Positions 1 through 5,810 of a DNA stretch of 6,983 bases are shown piece by piece (positions within the stretch are counted from its first letter, which is position 1; every line of letters starts with the position of its first letter). The notes under the pieces were generated by a model that worked only from the letters and a program-made list of their open reading frames with translations, was not told the origin of the DNA and made no database searches. The position numbers were made by a program, and so were the translations under genes. Source of the stretch: Acidobacteriota bacterium (GTDB lineage Bacteria > Acidobacteriota > Terriglobia > Terriglobales > Acidobacteriaceae); contig JAJYSL010000225.1 in assembly GCA_021793595.1 (NCBI GenBank), positions 1 through 6,983 of the forward strand, written 5' to 3'.

Positions 1-2434
1 CCGACGACCGTTCTGCGCCCTCACTGCCGATCGGCCGGTAGAAGAGTTGATTGTTATCCAGGTAAACCTCAAGGAATGCAGGCCGTTCCTGAATATTCCC
101 GGCAATCAACGCCTCCGACAAAGGATCTTCCACGTACTTCTGCAGCGCTCTCCGCAGCGGCCGCGCCCCGTAGGTGCGGTCGACCATCGTCTTCTCCAGA
201 ATCCATTTCTTCGCATCTTCCATCACAGAAATCGTAATGGCCTTCTGCGCCAGGTTGGCATTCAACTGCTGTACCAGCAACTCCATAATCTGGATCAGGT
301 CCGCATCCGTCAGCGCCTGGAAGATGATGATCTCGTCCAGCCGGTTCAGGAATTCAGGATTGAACGTCCGCTTCACCTCATTCCGCACCAGGTCTTCGAC
401 CTTCTCGGCCACCGTGTCTTCCAGGTTCGACTGGAAGCCCAGCCCCTGCCGCTTCTGCAGGTGCCGCGCGCCGATGTTTGAAGTCATGATCAGAATCGTG
501 TTCTTGAAGTCGACCGTATTGCCCAGGCCATCCGTCAGCTGTCCATCCTCAAACACCTGCAGCAGGATATTGAAAATGTCCGGATGCGCTTTCTCAATTT
601 CATCCAGCAGCACCACCGAATACGGCGAGCGCTTCACCCGTTCCGTCAGCTGACCGCCTTCCTCGTAGCCCACGTAGCCCGGAGGCGATCCGATCAGCTT
701 CGAGACCGAATGCTTCTCCATATACTCCGACATGTCGAACCGGATCAGCGCCTTGTCGCTGCCGAATAGGAAATTCGCCAGCGAACGAGCCACTTCCGTT
801 TTGCCCACGCCCGTCGGTCCCAGGAACAGGAACGAGCCAATGGGCCGGTTCGGCGACTTCAGGCCCGCGCGAGAGCGACGAATCGCCCTTGCCAGCGCCG
901 AGATCGACTTCTCCTGCGAAATAATCCGCTTGTGGAGTTCTTCCTCCACCCGCAGCAGCTTCTGCGTCTCTTCCTCTTTGATGGAAGTGACCGGCACGCC
1001 CGTCCAGCGGCTCACAACATCTTCAATATCCTCCCGCGTCACCACGCCCGCGGTCGAATCGTCCAGATGGTATTTGTCGCGCAGCGCGCGCAGGTTCTCG
1101 CGCTCCTTCCGCTCTTCATCGGAATAGAATCTCGCCTTCTCAAACTCATGATTCGCAATCGCATTTTCCATGCGATGAACAATAAATTTGATCCGCTTCT
1201 GAATCTCCGTAATTTCTTCGGGCAGGGAAGTCTGCCGCAGCTTGACCCGCGCCCCCGCCTCATCAATCAAATCAATCGCCTTGTCCGGCAGAAAGCGATC
1301 CGGAATATAGCGGCTGGAGTGATACACCGCAAACTGGATCGAATCGTCCGTATAGCTGACCGCGTGAAATTTCTCGTAGCGATCCTTGATCCCCATGATG
1401 ATCTTCACTGCGTCTTCTTCGTTCGGCGGCGGCACTTTCACCGCCTGAAAACGACGCTCCAGCGAGCGATCTTTTTCAATCGACTTGCGATACTCCGCAG
1501 GTGTGGTGGCCCCGATGCACTGGATTTCTCCACGCGACAACGCCGGCTTCAAAATGTTGGCCGCATCCAGCGATCCTTCCGCCGAACCCGCGCCCACCAG
1601 CGTATGCAGTTCGTCGATAAAGATGATGGAATTCTGATTCTCCATCAGCTCTTTCATAATCGTCTTCAGCCGCTCTTCAAACTGTCCGCGATATTTTGTG
1701 CCCGCCACGATCAGCGAAAGATCCAGTCCCAGCACTCGCTTATCGGCCAGAAAACTGGGAACATCGCCGTCCGAGATTCTCTGCGCCAGTCCTTCCACGA
1801 TCGCGGTTTTACCCACGCCCGGCTCGCCAATCAGCACTGGATTGTTCTTCGTACGCCGGCAAAGAATCTGGATGACGCGATCCACTTCCGCGTCGCGTCC
1901 GACCAGCGGATCCAGTTGGTTGTCCAGCGCCGCCTGCGTCAGGTCGCGCGAAAATTCCGCCAGAATGCTCGACTCGCGATTGCGCGCTGCCTGCGGAGCC
2001 CGTTCCTGCGTCGTCTTGGCCAGCTCATCGCGAACCGTTGAAAGCCGCAGGCCGCGCTCCAGCAAAATCTCTGAAGCAAAGCATTTTTCTTCCCGCAGCA
2101 ATCCCAGCAACAGATGCTCTGTCCCAATATGTTTATTCGACAGCCGCTCCGCTTCTTCCGCCGCGTAGGCCAGAACTCGTTTGCATTCATTCGACAGCGG
2201 CAGGTCGACCGAAGTCGAAACCTTCTCGCGTATCGTCGTGTGCGCTTCAATCTGCTTGCGAATCGATTCCACCGAGGCATGGGAGCGGAGGAAGCGATTG
2301 CTTAACGCCTTATCCTCGCGCAAGAGTCCAAGCAGCAGGTGCTCCGTTTCAATGTACGGCGAGCCAAACTGGCTGGCCTCGTAGCGCGCGAAAAAAATCA
2401 CGCGCCGCGCTTTCTCCGTGTACCGTTCGAACAT
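1..2434 (-). CDS. clpC: ClpC, AAA+ unfoldase subunit of the Clp protease (3' end cut by window)
   Basis: ClpC unfolds cytosolic proteins with ATP and feeds them to the ClpP peptidase. The 811 visible residues hold a double Clp-N domain (about residues 1-145, two HLLLGLLRE repeats). AAA-1 follows, with Walker A GEPGVGKT at 203-210 and Walker B FIDELH (D274, E275). A short middle domain with a UVR-like stretch starts near residue 422 ([19 protein letters not shown]). AAA-2 has Walker A GPTGVGKT at 539-546 and Walker [10 protein letters not shown] (D611). An LGF loop at 665-667 is the ClpP-binding tripeptide, and the D2-small motif [12 protein letters not shown] lies near the end. The short middle domain plus the LGF loop separates it from ClpB. 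I chose the ATG at 2434 because the protein then begins [20 protein letters not shown], the family's usual start, and AAGGGGGG lies just upstream. An ATG at 2452 overlaps the previous stop (ATGA) and would add six residues. Only the last few residues can be missing. The gene is probably co-transcribed with the ABC ATPase gene upstream. Confidence 0.97.
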   Translation of the reverse strand, partial: MFERYTEKARRVIFFARYEASQFGSPYIETEHLLLGLLREDKALSNRFLRSHASVESIRKQIEAHTTIREKVSTSVDLPLSNECKRVLAYAAEEAERLSNKHIGTEHLLLGLLREEKCFASEILLERGLRLSTVRDELAKTTQERAPQAARNRESSILAEFSRDLTQAALDNQLDPLVGRDAEVDRVIQILCRRTKNNPVLIGEPGVGKTAIVEGLAQRISDGDVPSFLADKRVLGLDLSLIVAGTKYRGQFEERLKTIMKELMENQNSIIFIDELHTLVGAGSAEGSLDAANILKPALSRGEIQCIGATTPAEYRKSIEKDRSLERRFQAVKVPPPNEEDAVKIIMGIKDRYEKFHAVSYTDDSIQFAVYHSSRYIPDRFLPDKAIDLIDEAGARVKLRQTSLPEEITEIQKRIKFIVHRMENAIANHEFEKARFYSDEERKERENLRALRDKYHLDDSTAGVVTREDIEDVVSRWTGVPVTSIKEEETQKLLRVEEELHKRIISQEKSISALARAIRRSRAGLKSPNRPIGSFLFLGPTGVGKTEVARSLANFLFGSDKALIRFDMSEYMEKHSVSKLIGSPPGYVGYEEGGQLTERVKRSPYSVVLLDEIEKAHPDIFNILLQVFEDGQLTDGLGNTVDFKNTILIMTSNIGARHLQKRQGLGFQSNLEDTVAEKVEDLVRNEVKRTFNPEFLNRLDEIIIFQALTDADLIQIMELLVQQLNANLAQKAITISVMEDAKKWILEKTMVDRTYGARPLRRALQKYVEDPLSEALIAGNIQERPAFLEVYLDNNQLFYRPIGSEGAERSS

Positions 2435-2448
2435 ATACCCCCCTTGGC

Positions 2449-3336
2449 TCATGCTGTTCCTAAGGTTGTTTCCCCGGGAACTGCGGTACGAACAATTGGA
2501 TGTCCCAGCGCCACGGAAGATGCAGGGGACGCCTCTGGTGAAGCCTCTTCCGATCCGCTGGCCTGCAGCCAAACTTCGTGTAACCGGCCTTCGTGCAGCC
2601 GGAGCGTGCGTCCACAACGTTTTGCAATTTCCATGTTGTGGGTGACGAGAATGGAGGTTAACCGATGCGTCGTGTGCAGCCGTTCCAGCAGGCCAAACAC
2701 GGCTTCGGCCGTACGGTTGTCGAGGTTGCCCGTTGGCTCGTCGGCCAGCAACAGGCGCGGTTGTGTCACCAACGCCCGTGCCAGCGAAACGCGCTGTTGT
2801 TCCCCGCCGGAAAGCTCCCCGGCAAGGTGGTGCGCTCTGGCATCCAGCCCTACTTCGCGCAACAGTTCCTGCGCTTTTGCAAGGGCGGACGATTTCGATT
2901 CTTCGCGTGCGAGCAGCGGCATTGCCACATTCTCCAGAGCCGTAAATTCCGGCAACAGGTAGTGCAGTTGCCACACATAGCCAATTTCGCGATTGCGAAA
3001 CGTGGCCGCCTCTCCCGCCGTCAATTTTCCTAGCCAGGTTGCTGCGAAGTATACGTCACCCGCAGAGGGTCGATCAAGCGCTGCGAGCAGATGCAGCAAA
3101 GTACTTTTGCCCGCACCCGACTCGCCAACAATGGCGATCATCTCGCCCCGGCGCACCGTCAGGTTCAGTCCCTCGAATAGCACCAATGGCTGCAATCCGC
3201 TGCGATACTCTTTGCGCAGGTTCTCCACCCGCAGCAGCACCGAATCATCGTCGCTTCCGTCACCCGCCAGCCGCGCGTTCTTCGCGTCCTCGACAACGCG
3301 GGGCAAAGCAACATCGCTGCTGAACCGGCTGGCCAT
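2449..3336 (-). CDS. LolD/MacB-type ABC transporter ATP-binding protein
   Basis: Cytoplasmic ATPase of an ABC exporter of the LolD/MacB (FtsE-like) class, which powers lipoprotein release or efflux through a partner FtsX/MacB-fold permease. All nucleotide-binding motifs are present in the 295 residues: Walker A GESGAGKS (71-78), a Q-loop at Q123 followed by HYLLPEFTALENV, typical of LolD, signature LSGGE (175-179), Walker B LLLADE (195-200, catalytic E200) and H-loop H233 (VTHN). The ABC domain covers about residues 34-255. There is an N-terminal extension of about 33 residues and a low-complexity Ser/Ala/Pro/Glu tail after 256, so it is longer than the usual 225-235 residue LolD. The ATG at 3336 has GAGG six bases upstream. 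No permease gene lies on either side: clpC starts 14 bp downstream and the upstream gap has no recognisable gene. I am sure of the family; the substrate is not visible, so I give no symbol. Confidence 0.93.
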   Translation of the reverse strand: MASRFSSDVALPRVVEDAKNARLAGDGSDDDSVLLRVENLRKEYRSGLQPLVLFEGLNLTVRRGEMIAIVGESGAGKSTLLHLLAALDRPSAGDVYFAATWLGKLTAGEAATFRNREIGYVWQLHYLLPEFTALENVAMPLLAREESKSSALAKAQELLREVGLDARAHHLAGELSGGEQQRVSLARALVTQPRLLLADEPTGNLDNRTAEAVFGLLERLHTTHRLTSILVTHNMEIAKRCGRTLRLHEGRLHEVWLQASGSEEASPEASPASSVALGHPIVRTAVPGETTLGTA

Positions 3337-3343
3337 ATCCTGC

Positions 3344-3356
3344 CTCTATCATAGAG
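3344..3356. promoter_or_regulatory. 13-bp palindrome just upstream of the ABC ATPase gene
   Basis: CTCTAT-C-ATAGAG is a perfect inverted repeat around one central base. It ends seven bases before the start codon, and its proximal arm supplies the GAGG of the ribosome binding site. It could be a small operator or a hairpin that covers the ribosome binding site. A TATGAT hexamer lies inside it on the minus strand, but no -35 element sits at 16-18 bp, so I do not call a promoter. The function is inferred only from its position. Confidence 0.35.
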
Positions 3357-3705
3357 CCCGGAAGGCAATCCGATGCCAACAGCTTTCGCGTGCGCCGGTT
3401 CGCACCATGGTGATTTGCCCTGTTCTCAACAGGAGACAAGCCGTTTGTTCTCAGGGGATAGGCAGATTTGTCAATATTGGCCGACTTTATGGAAACTATC
3501 CGAGGAGCAGCGTGGAATCGTGGGACGTCCTGATTGTCGACATCGAGCAGCTATCGCGCGAATTGGGACTACTGGTGGTATTCATCCCAATTCGCCAACT
3601 GCGCGACTTCATGGTTCCGCGCCCGTCAGTTTCCGATTCGCCGCAGGGCAAACGCGTTTGCGGAACATCCGCGTGTTTGGCGGAATTCTCCGGGCGCGCG
3701 ATCTG
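3357..3705. other. Gap without a recognisable gene; contains strong inverted repeats
   Basis: This stretch lies between the decayed leader after the cytochrome gene and the ABC ATPase gene. No frame on either strand encodes a protein I recognise. It contains a hairpin with 11-bp perfect arms (3558-3595), a 14-bp palindrome GCAAACGCGTTTGC (3648-3661), a CTGTT-CTC-AACAG inverted repeat (3420-3432) and two copies of TGTTCTCA (3421-3428 and 3446-3453). One plus-strand frame from GTG 3512 to TAG 3709 would give 65 residues (starting VESWDVLIVDIEQL) and has GAGGAG four bases before the start, but nothing else supports it and it crosses the hairpin. The promoter of the ABC ATPase and clpC pair should lie in this gap; I cannot place it with confidence. 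Confidence 0.6.
3558..3595. repeat. Perfect 11-bp inverted repeat with 16-nt loop
   Basis: The arms GCGAATTGGGA (3558-3568) and TCCCAATTCGC (3585-3595) are exactly complementary and separated by 16 bases. A second pairing, TCGCGC (3554-3559) with GCGCGA (3601-3606), overlaps the base of the first. No T-run follows on either strand, so it does not look like a simple intrinsic terminator. It may be a structured RNA element, a protein site or a remnant of a mobile repeat. Confidence 0.7.
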
Positions 3706-3819
3706 CTAGTTTTCAGTGCAGCCGGTCGTAGCGCTTGCCATGCGATGGCACACTCTCACGGCGGCGAGCGCGGATGCGCCGGCCAGCAGTTCGAGAATGC
3801 GACGCCTGGAACTGGAAAT
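3706..3819 (-). pseudogene. Possible remnant of a gene with a Tat-like leader
   Basis: Directly after the cytochrome stop, in another frame, the minus strand reads ISSSRRRILELLAGASALAA and ends at a TAG after 37 residues. A basic SRRR cluster followed by a hydrophobic, small-residue stretch resembles the N-terminus of Tat-exported proteins such as Rieske or molybdopterin subunits that often sit beside multiheme cytochromes. No ATG, GTG or TTG is suitably placed (the likely first codon is ATT), no ribosome binding site is seen, and the frame dies soon after the hydrophobic part. I read it as the front end of a lost partner gene, but chance resemblance in a short frame is quite possible. Confidence 0.25.
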
Positions 3820-3824
3820 TGTTG

Positions 3825-4226
3825 TTACTTGTCTGCCGGGGCCGCCTTCTTGTGCTCCACGAAGGTGTGTGCTTGATGACAGCTCACGCACGTCTTGCCT
3901 TTCATGAATGGATCAGACTTCAGTTGTGCCACCTGATCGGAGTGACAGTTTTCGCATGTGCTTAACCCCGGCAAGCCCGCGAAGTCCTTGGCTGTTGTCT
4001 CGCCATGGCACACAGTGCATTCGATACCGTTGGCGGCATGCGGGCTGGCTTTCCATTGGTCATAAATCGCCTTATGGCAGGTGGCACAGGTATCCCCGGC
4101 TGGAATCAGCCGATGGAATATATGCGTGGCTTGATCCTGCTGAGCAATGGCAGGTCGAATGGCAGCAGCCAAAAAGAGAAAAACGAGCAGGGCGGAACCG
4201 AACATACACGCGCGGAAACGATTCAC
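3825..4226 (-). CDS. Secreted tetraheme c-type cytochrome
   Basis: Small periplasmic electron-transfer protein of 133 residues with four CxxCH heme c sites: CATCH (47-51), CTVCH (70-74), CENCH (91-95) and CVSCH (113-117). Residues 1-28 form a Sec signal peptide (basic start, hydrophobic core SALLVFLFLAAA, likely cleavage after AIA28), so hemes are attached outside the cytoplasm. H35, H38, H63, H120 and H125 are candidates for the second axial ligands. The start is GTG at 4226: AGGAGG lies eight bases upstream, the best ribosome binding site in the window. The size and motif spacing fit small cytochrome c3/c554/NrfH-like multiheme proteins, but I cannot name the redox partner. No quinol dehydrogenase or reductase gene is intact next to it. 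The protein may act as a soluble shuttle or a subunit of a respiratory reductase. Confidence 0.93.
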   Translation of the reverse strand: MNRFRACMFGSALLVFLFLAAAIRPAIAQQDQATHIFHRLIPAGDTCATCHKAIYDQWKASPHAANGIECTVCHGETTAKDFAGLPGLSTCENCHSDQVAQLKSDPFMKGKTCVSCHQAHTFVEHKKAAPADK

Positions 4227-4242
4227 AGAAAGATCCTCCTAA

Positions 4243-4259
4243 ATACTGCGTCCCAGTAT
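4243..4259. repeat. Inverted repeat between promoter and ribosome binding site of the cytochrome gene
   Basis: ATACTG and CAGTAT are perfect 6-bp arms around five bases (CGTCC). The repeat overlaps the proposed -10 element and ends four bases before AGGAGG. It could be an operator that overlaps the promoter or a short 5' leader hairpin. The 11-bp core length and small loop make either possible. Confidence 0.4.
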
Positions 4260-4260
4260 C
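4255..4260 (-). promoter_or_regulatory. Proposed -10 element of the tetraheme cytochrome gene
   Basis: The minus strand reads GATACT, matching TATAAT at four of six positions. It would start transcription near 4248, giving a leader of about 22 bases that includes AGGAGG. No good -35 is present, as expected for a promoter that needs an activator. It is proposed because it sits at the right distance from the CRP/FNR-like site at 4284-4297. Confidence 0.35.
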
Positions 4261-4283
4261 AAACCGGCGATGCCTGTCGATCA

Positions 4284-4297
4284 GTGATACATATCAC
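4284..4297. promoter_or_regulatory. CRP/FNR-type binding site upstream of the tetraheme cytochrome gene
   Basis: GTGATA-CA-TATCAC is a perfect palindrome with the GTGA-N6-TCAC layout of CRP-family sites. It can also be read as GTGAT-N4-ATCAC, between the CRP (TGTGA) and FNR (TTGAT) half-sites. Its centre at 4290.5 is about 42 bases upstream of the proposed start of transcription near 4248, the distance used by class II activators of this family. Control of a multiheme cytochrome by such a regulator fits what is known of anaerobic respiration genes. The regulator itself is not in the window. Confidence 0.5.
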
Positions 4298-4614
4298 GTC
4301 TCACCGGAGGCAATCTTCGCACTGGCTGCGAGGTCTGCCAAATGAATGCTCGTAACCTCGCGGGATACCGCTGTCTGTCACTACCGTCGTGCAGATGCAA
4401 ACCCTATGCTCCTCCTTCTCACTACCACCTCGGCTGAGGAGTTGCTGTCGCCAGAGTCGGCCCAACTGCCGTCCGGCAGCGGAACGAGCCCTTGAGGAAC
4501 CCTGTCCGACCCGTTCTAACATGCGGGCGAACACCCGAAGCCCAATCGAGCAAATGTGGTGCGGCTCTTGAGGAGTCACGCGCAAGCCGCGACTTATCGG
4601 TGCATTTCGTCAGA
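4298..4614. other. Gap of about 320 bp without a recognisable gene
   Basis: The stretch lies between the decayed PAS gene and the cytochrome control region. Minus-strand frames are open in parts (for example past GTDLTK after the frameshift), but the predicted residues are rich in Arg, Ser and Pro and match nothing I know. They are most likely the rotting 3' part of the PAS gene. The only local structure is CTGCCG-TC-CGGCAG (4466-4479), a GC-rich inverted repeat with no T-run after it. Confidence 0.5.
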
Positions 4615-5159
4615 TCAGTACCCGCAAACGCCCAGCCAGTAGAGAGTCTTGTTCTGCTCGTCGCGAACCGGCGATCCTCGTACCCAGAACCAGCGAAACT
4701 TGCCATCCGACCGCCGAATGCGAGTCTCTATATGGAAATCGATTTCCGTCATTAGCGCTTCTGTCCAAGCGCGATCTCCTGAAAGTAAACGCTGATCCCC
4801 TCTTCGATCGGGTAGACATGCATCTCGAACCAGGCGTTATAGGTTTTACCGTAGTGTTCGAAATGGGCCGGGACCCCAGTCTCCATCACTCGTCGAAGTT
4901 GGCGTTCAATTTCTGTGCCGACAAGTTGCGGCCAGATTGTCCAGATATTCTTGCCCAGAAAGTCTTCGGAACGTTGACGGCTGCCACGCACAGCCTGCTG
5001 GTTGGCGAAGGCGAAGGTCCAGTTGCGGTCGAGAGTGGCCTAGCCCGCCGGTATAGTTGCCAGCAACTCCGCCAGTTGCCTCTCCGCCCGTTGGGCGCGC
5101 TGCAGCGATGGCTCTGCTCGATCGTTTTGCAAAGACTTATTTTCTATAGAGTCGAGCAT
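4615..5159 (-). pseudogene. Decayed PAS-domain sensory protein gene
   Basis: From ATG 5159 the frame gives a polar, probably coiled-coil start (AQRAERQLAELLATIPAG) and then an in-frame TAG at 5042-5040 (codon 40). It carries on as a clear PAS fold: ATLDRNWTFAFANQQA, DFLGKNIWTIWPQLVGTEIE, WFEMHVYPIEEGISVYFQEI, ending QKR-TAA at 4752. The TAA overlaps an ATG in another frame (TAATG) that encodes a PAC motif typical of a second PAS domain, HIETRIRRSDGKFRWFWVRG then YWLGVC. After that a frameshift is needed to reach GTDLTK, the usual PAC end. The first half of the second PAS domain is missing, so an internal deletion is likely. Such PAS pairs normally sit in sensor histidine kinases or diguanylate cyclases, but no output domain remains. 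The stop, deletion and frameshift together argue for a pseudogene over a sequencing error. Confidence 0.8.
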
Positions 5160-5244
5160 GGAAATGTTGCACTTCAAAACGTTCTACAACGATTTTCCTC
5201 ATAAAGTCTGCGACTCGTAATGCTCACTTCTTGTTGCATTGCCT

Positions 5245-5682
5245 TTAACGAATCCCAAGAATGTTACACTTCGCATGCAGTCCCAAGTGGTGCGCGGTGC
5301 CGCCGACAAATCCGCTGAAGCCTCCCGGTTCGCGCCGCAGGCCAATCACCAAAAGGTCAGGCAAGACGTCGTCAAGCAATTGAAGAAGCCCATCGATCTC
5401 ATTGCCTTCGATCGTTTTAAGGGTGACTTCCACGCCCGCTTGCCGGGCAGTTTGTATGGCCTTGTGATGCAGTTCCAGGTAGAAAGTTTGCTTTTCTTGC
5501 TGCAGGATTTGCGGCACCTCCGGAGCCGCGGCCGACACATAACTGACGTGGGCGGGCAGACGTTCAATGACCGTAATAATCGTCAGCTCCGCTCCCATAA
5601 GTTTGGCCAACTCCAAAGCGGACTGGAAAGCGCGGGCCGCTTCGGCTGACTCATCGAATGCCACTGCAATTTTCTTGAACAT
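5245..5682 (-). CDS. Universal stress protein (UspA family)
   Basis: Single-domain cytoplasmic Usp protein of 145 residues, the normal family length, made in many bacteria on starvation, oxygen shift or other stress. It begins MFKKIAVAFDESAEAARAF, with the conserved strand-1 Asp (D10). It ends with the Usp C-terminal layout LLVIGLRREPGGF ... GGTAHHLGLHAKCNILGIR. The ATP-binding pattern G-x2-G-x9-G-S/T is imperfect: the second Gly is R117 (GLRR), and GGT (127-129) stands where GS is usual. It may therefore bind nucleotide weakly or not at all. The ATG at 5682 has AAGGTAGG five bases upstream. Upstream lie two operator-like palindromes and a leader hairpin, suggesting its own regulated promoter even though the DUF5996 gene precedes it on the same strand. 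Confidence 0.93.
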   Translation of the reverse strand: MFKKIAVAFDESAEAARAFQSALELAKLMGAELTIITVIERLPAHVSYVSAAAPEVPQILQQEKQTFYLELHHKAIQTARQAGVEVTLKTIEGNEIDGLLQLLDDVLPDLLVIGLRREPGGFSGFVGGTAHHLGLHAKCNILGIR

Positions 5683-5694
5683 GGTGACCTACCT

Positions 5695-5728
5695 TTTTTT
5701 CGGGCCCATCTGGCTAAACCCGAAAAAA
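5695..5728 (-). promoter_or_regulatory. Leader hairpin next to the ribosome binding site of the Usp gene
   Basis: On the minus strand TTTTTTCGGG (5728-5719) and CCCGAAAAAA (5704-5695) are perfect 10-bp arms around a 14-base loop. The downstream A-rich arm runs directly into AAGGTAGG. The U-run precedes the hairpin, so it is not an ordinary terminator in this direction. Folding would put the ribosome binding site at the edge of the stem and might adjust translation. Confidence 0.45.
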
Positions 5729-5730
5729 TA

Positions 5731-5744
5731 GTTGCCTGAGCAAC
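5731..5744. promoter_or_regulatory. Operator-like palindrome 1 upstream of the Usp gene
   Basis: GTTGC-CTGA-GCAAC has perfect 5-bp arms. It is the exact reverse complement of the core of the second site at 5771-5784. A possible promoter (TTGGCG, 17 bp, AACTAT on the minus strand) would place this site between -35 and -10, a repressing position. The shape resembles MarR-family operators. Confidence 0.5.
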
Positions 5745-5764
5745 CATAATCGCCAAAAATGCCC

Positions 5765-5790
5765 TGTTTAGTTGCTCAGGCAACTAAACA
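5765..5790. promoter_or_regulatory. Operator-like palindrome 2 upstream of the Usp gene
   Basis: The arms TGTTTAGTTGC (5765-5775) and GCAACTAAACA (5780-5790) are perfect over 11 bp around a 4-base centre. The core matches site 1, and the two centres are 40 bp apart, close to four helical turns. The TAGTTGC-N4-GCAACTA form resembles MarR-family operators. The palindrome begins 20 bases after the DUF5996 stop, so it could also act as a transcript-end hairpin (GGGCATTTTT follows on the minus strand, but the T-run is four bases away). Confidence 0.55.
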
Positions 5791-5810
5791 TTCCAAGTCG
5801 AACGCAAGCC

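Noticed and set aside
932..2041. Long open frame of 369 codons on the plus strand
   Set aside because: It lies wholly antisense to clpC, has a His/Arg/Gln-rich composition with no family features, and arises from the codon bias of clpC, whose motifs are complete on the other strand.
2450..2452. ATG overlapping the ABC ATPase stop (ATGA) as the clpC start
   Set aside because: It would add six residues before the conserved MFERYTEK start, while the ATG at 2434 has AAGGGGGG just upstream. It remains possible as a coupled secondary start.
2339..2962. Plus-strand open frame of 207 codons
   Set aside because: It runs antisense across the ABC ATPase gene and the start of clpC and is rich in Ser, Arg and Cys, typical of a shadow frame.
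3345..3380. Sigma-70 promoter (TTGGCA and TATGAT) for the ABC ATPase gene
   Set aside because: The spacing between the hexamers is 20 bp, and the leader would be almost absent.
4752..4991. Intact 79-residue PAS protein starting at GTG 4991
   Set aside because: The start would fall in the middle of the PAS fold, and PAS sequence continues upstream in the same frame to an amber codon, so this is part of a broken gene.
5765..5790. Intrinsic terminator of the DUF5996 gene
   Set aside because: The stem is good, but the T-run is separated from it by GGGCA, and the core repeats at a second site, which favours an operator.
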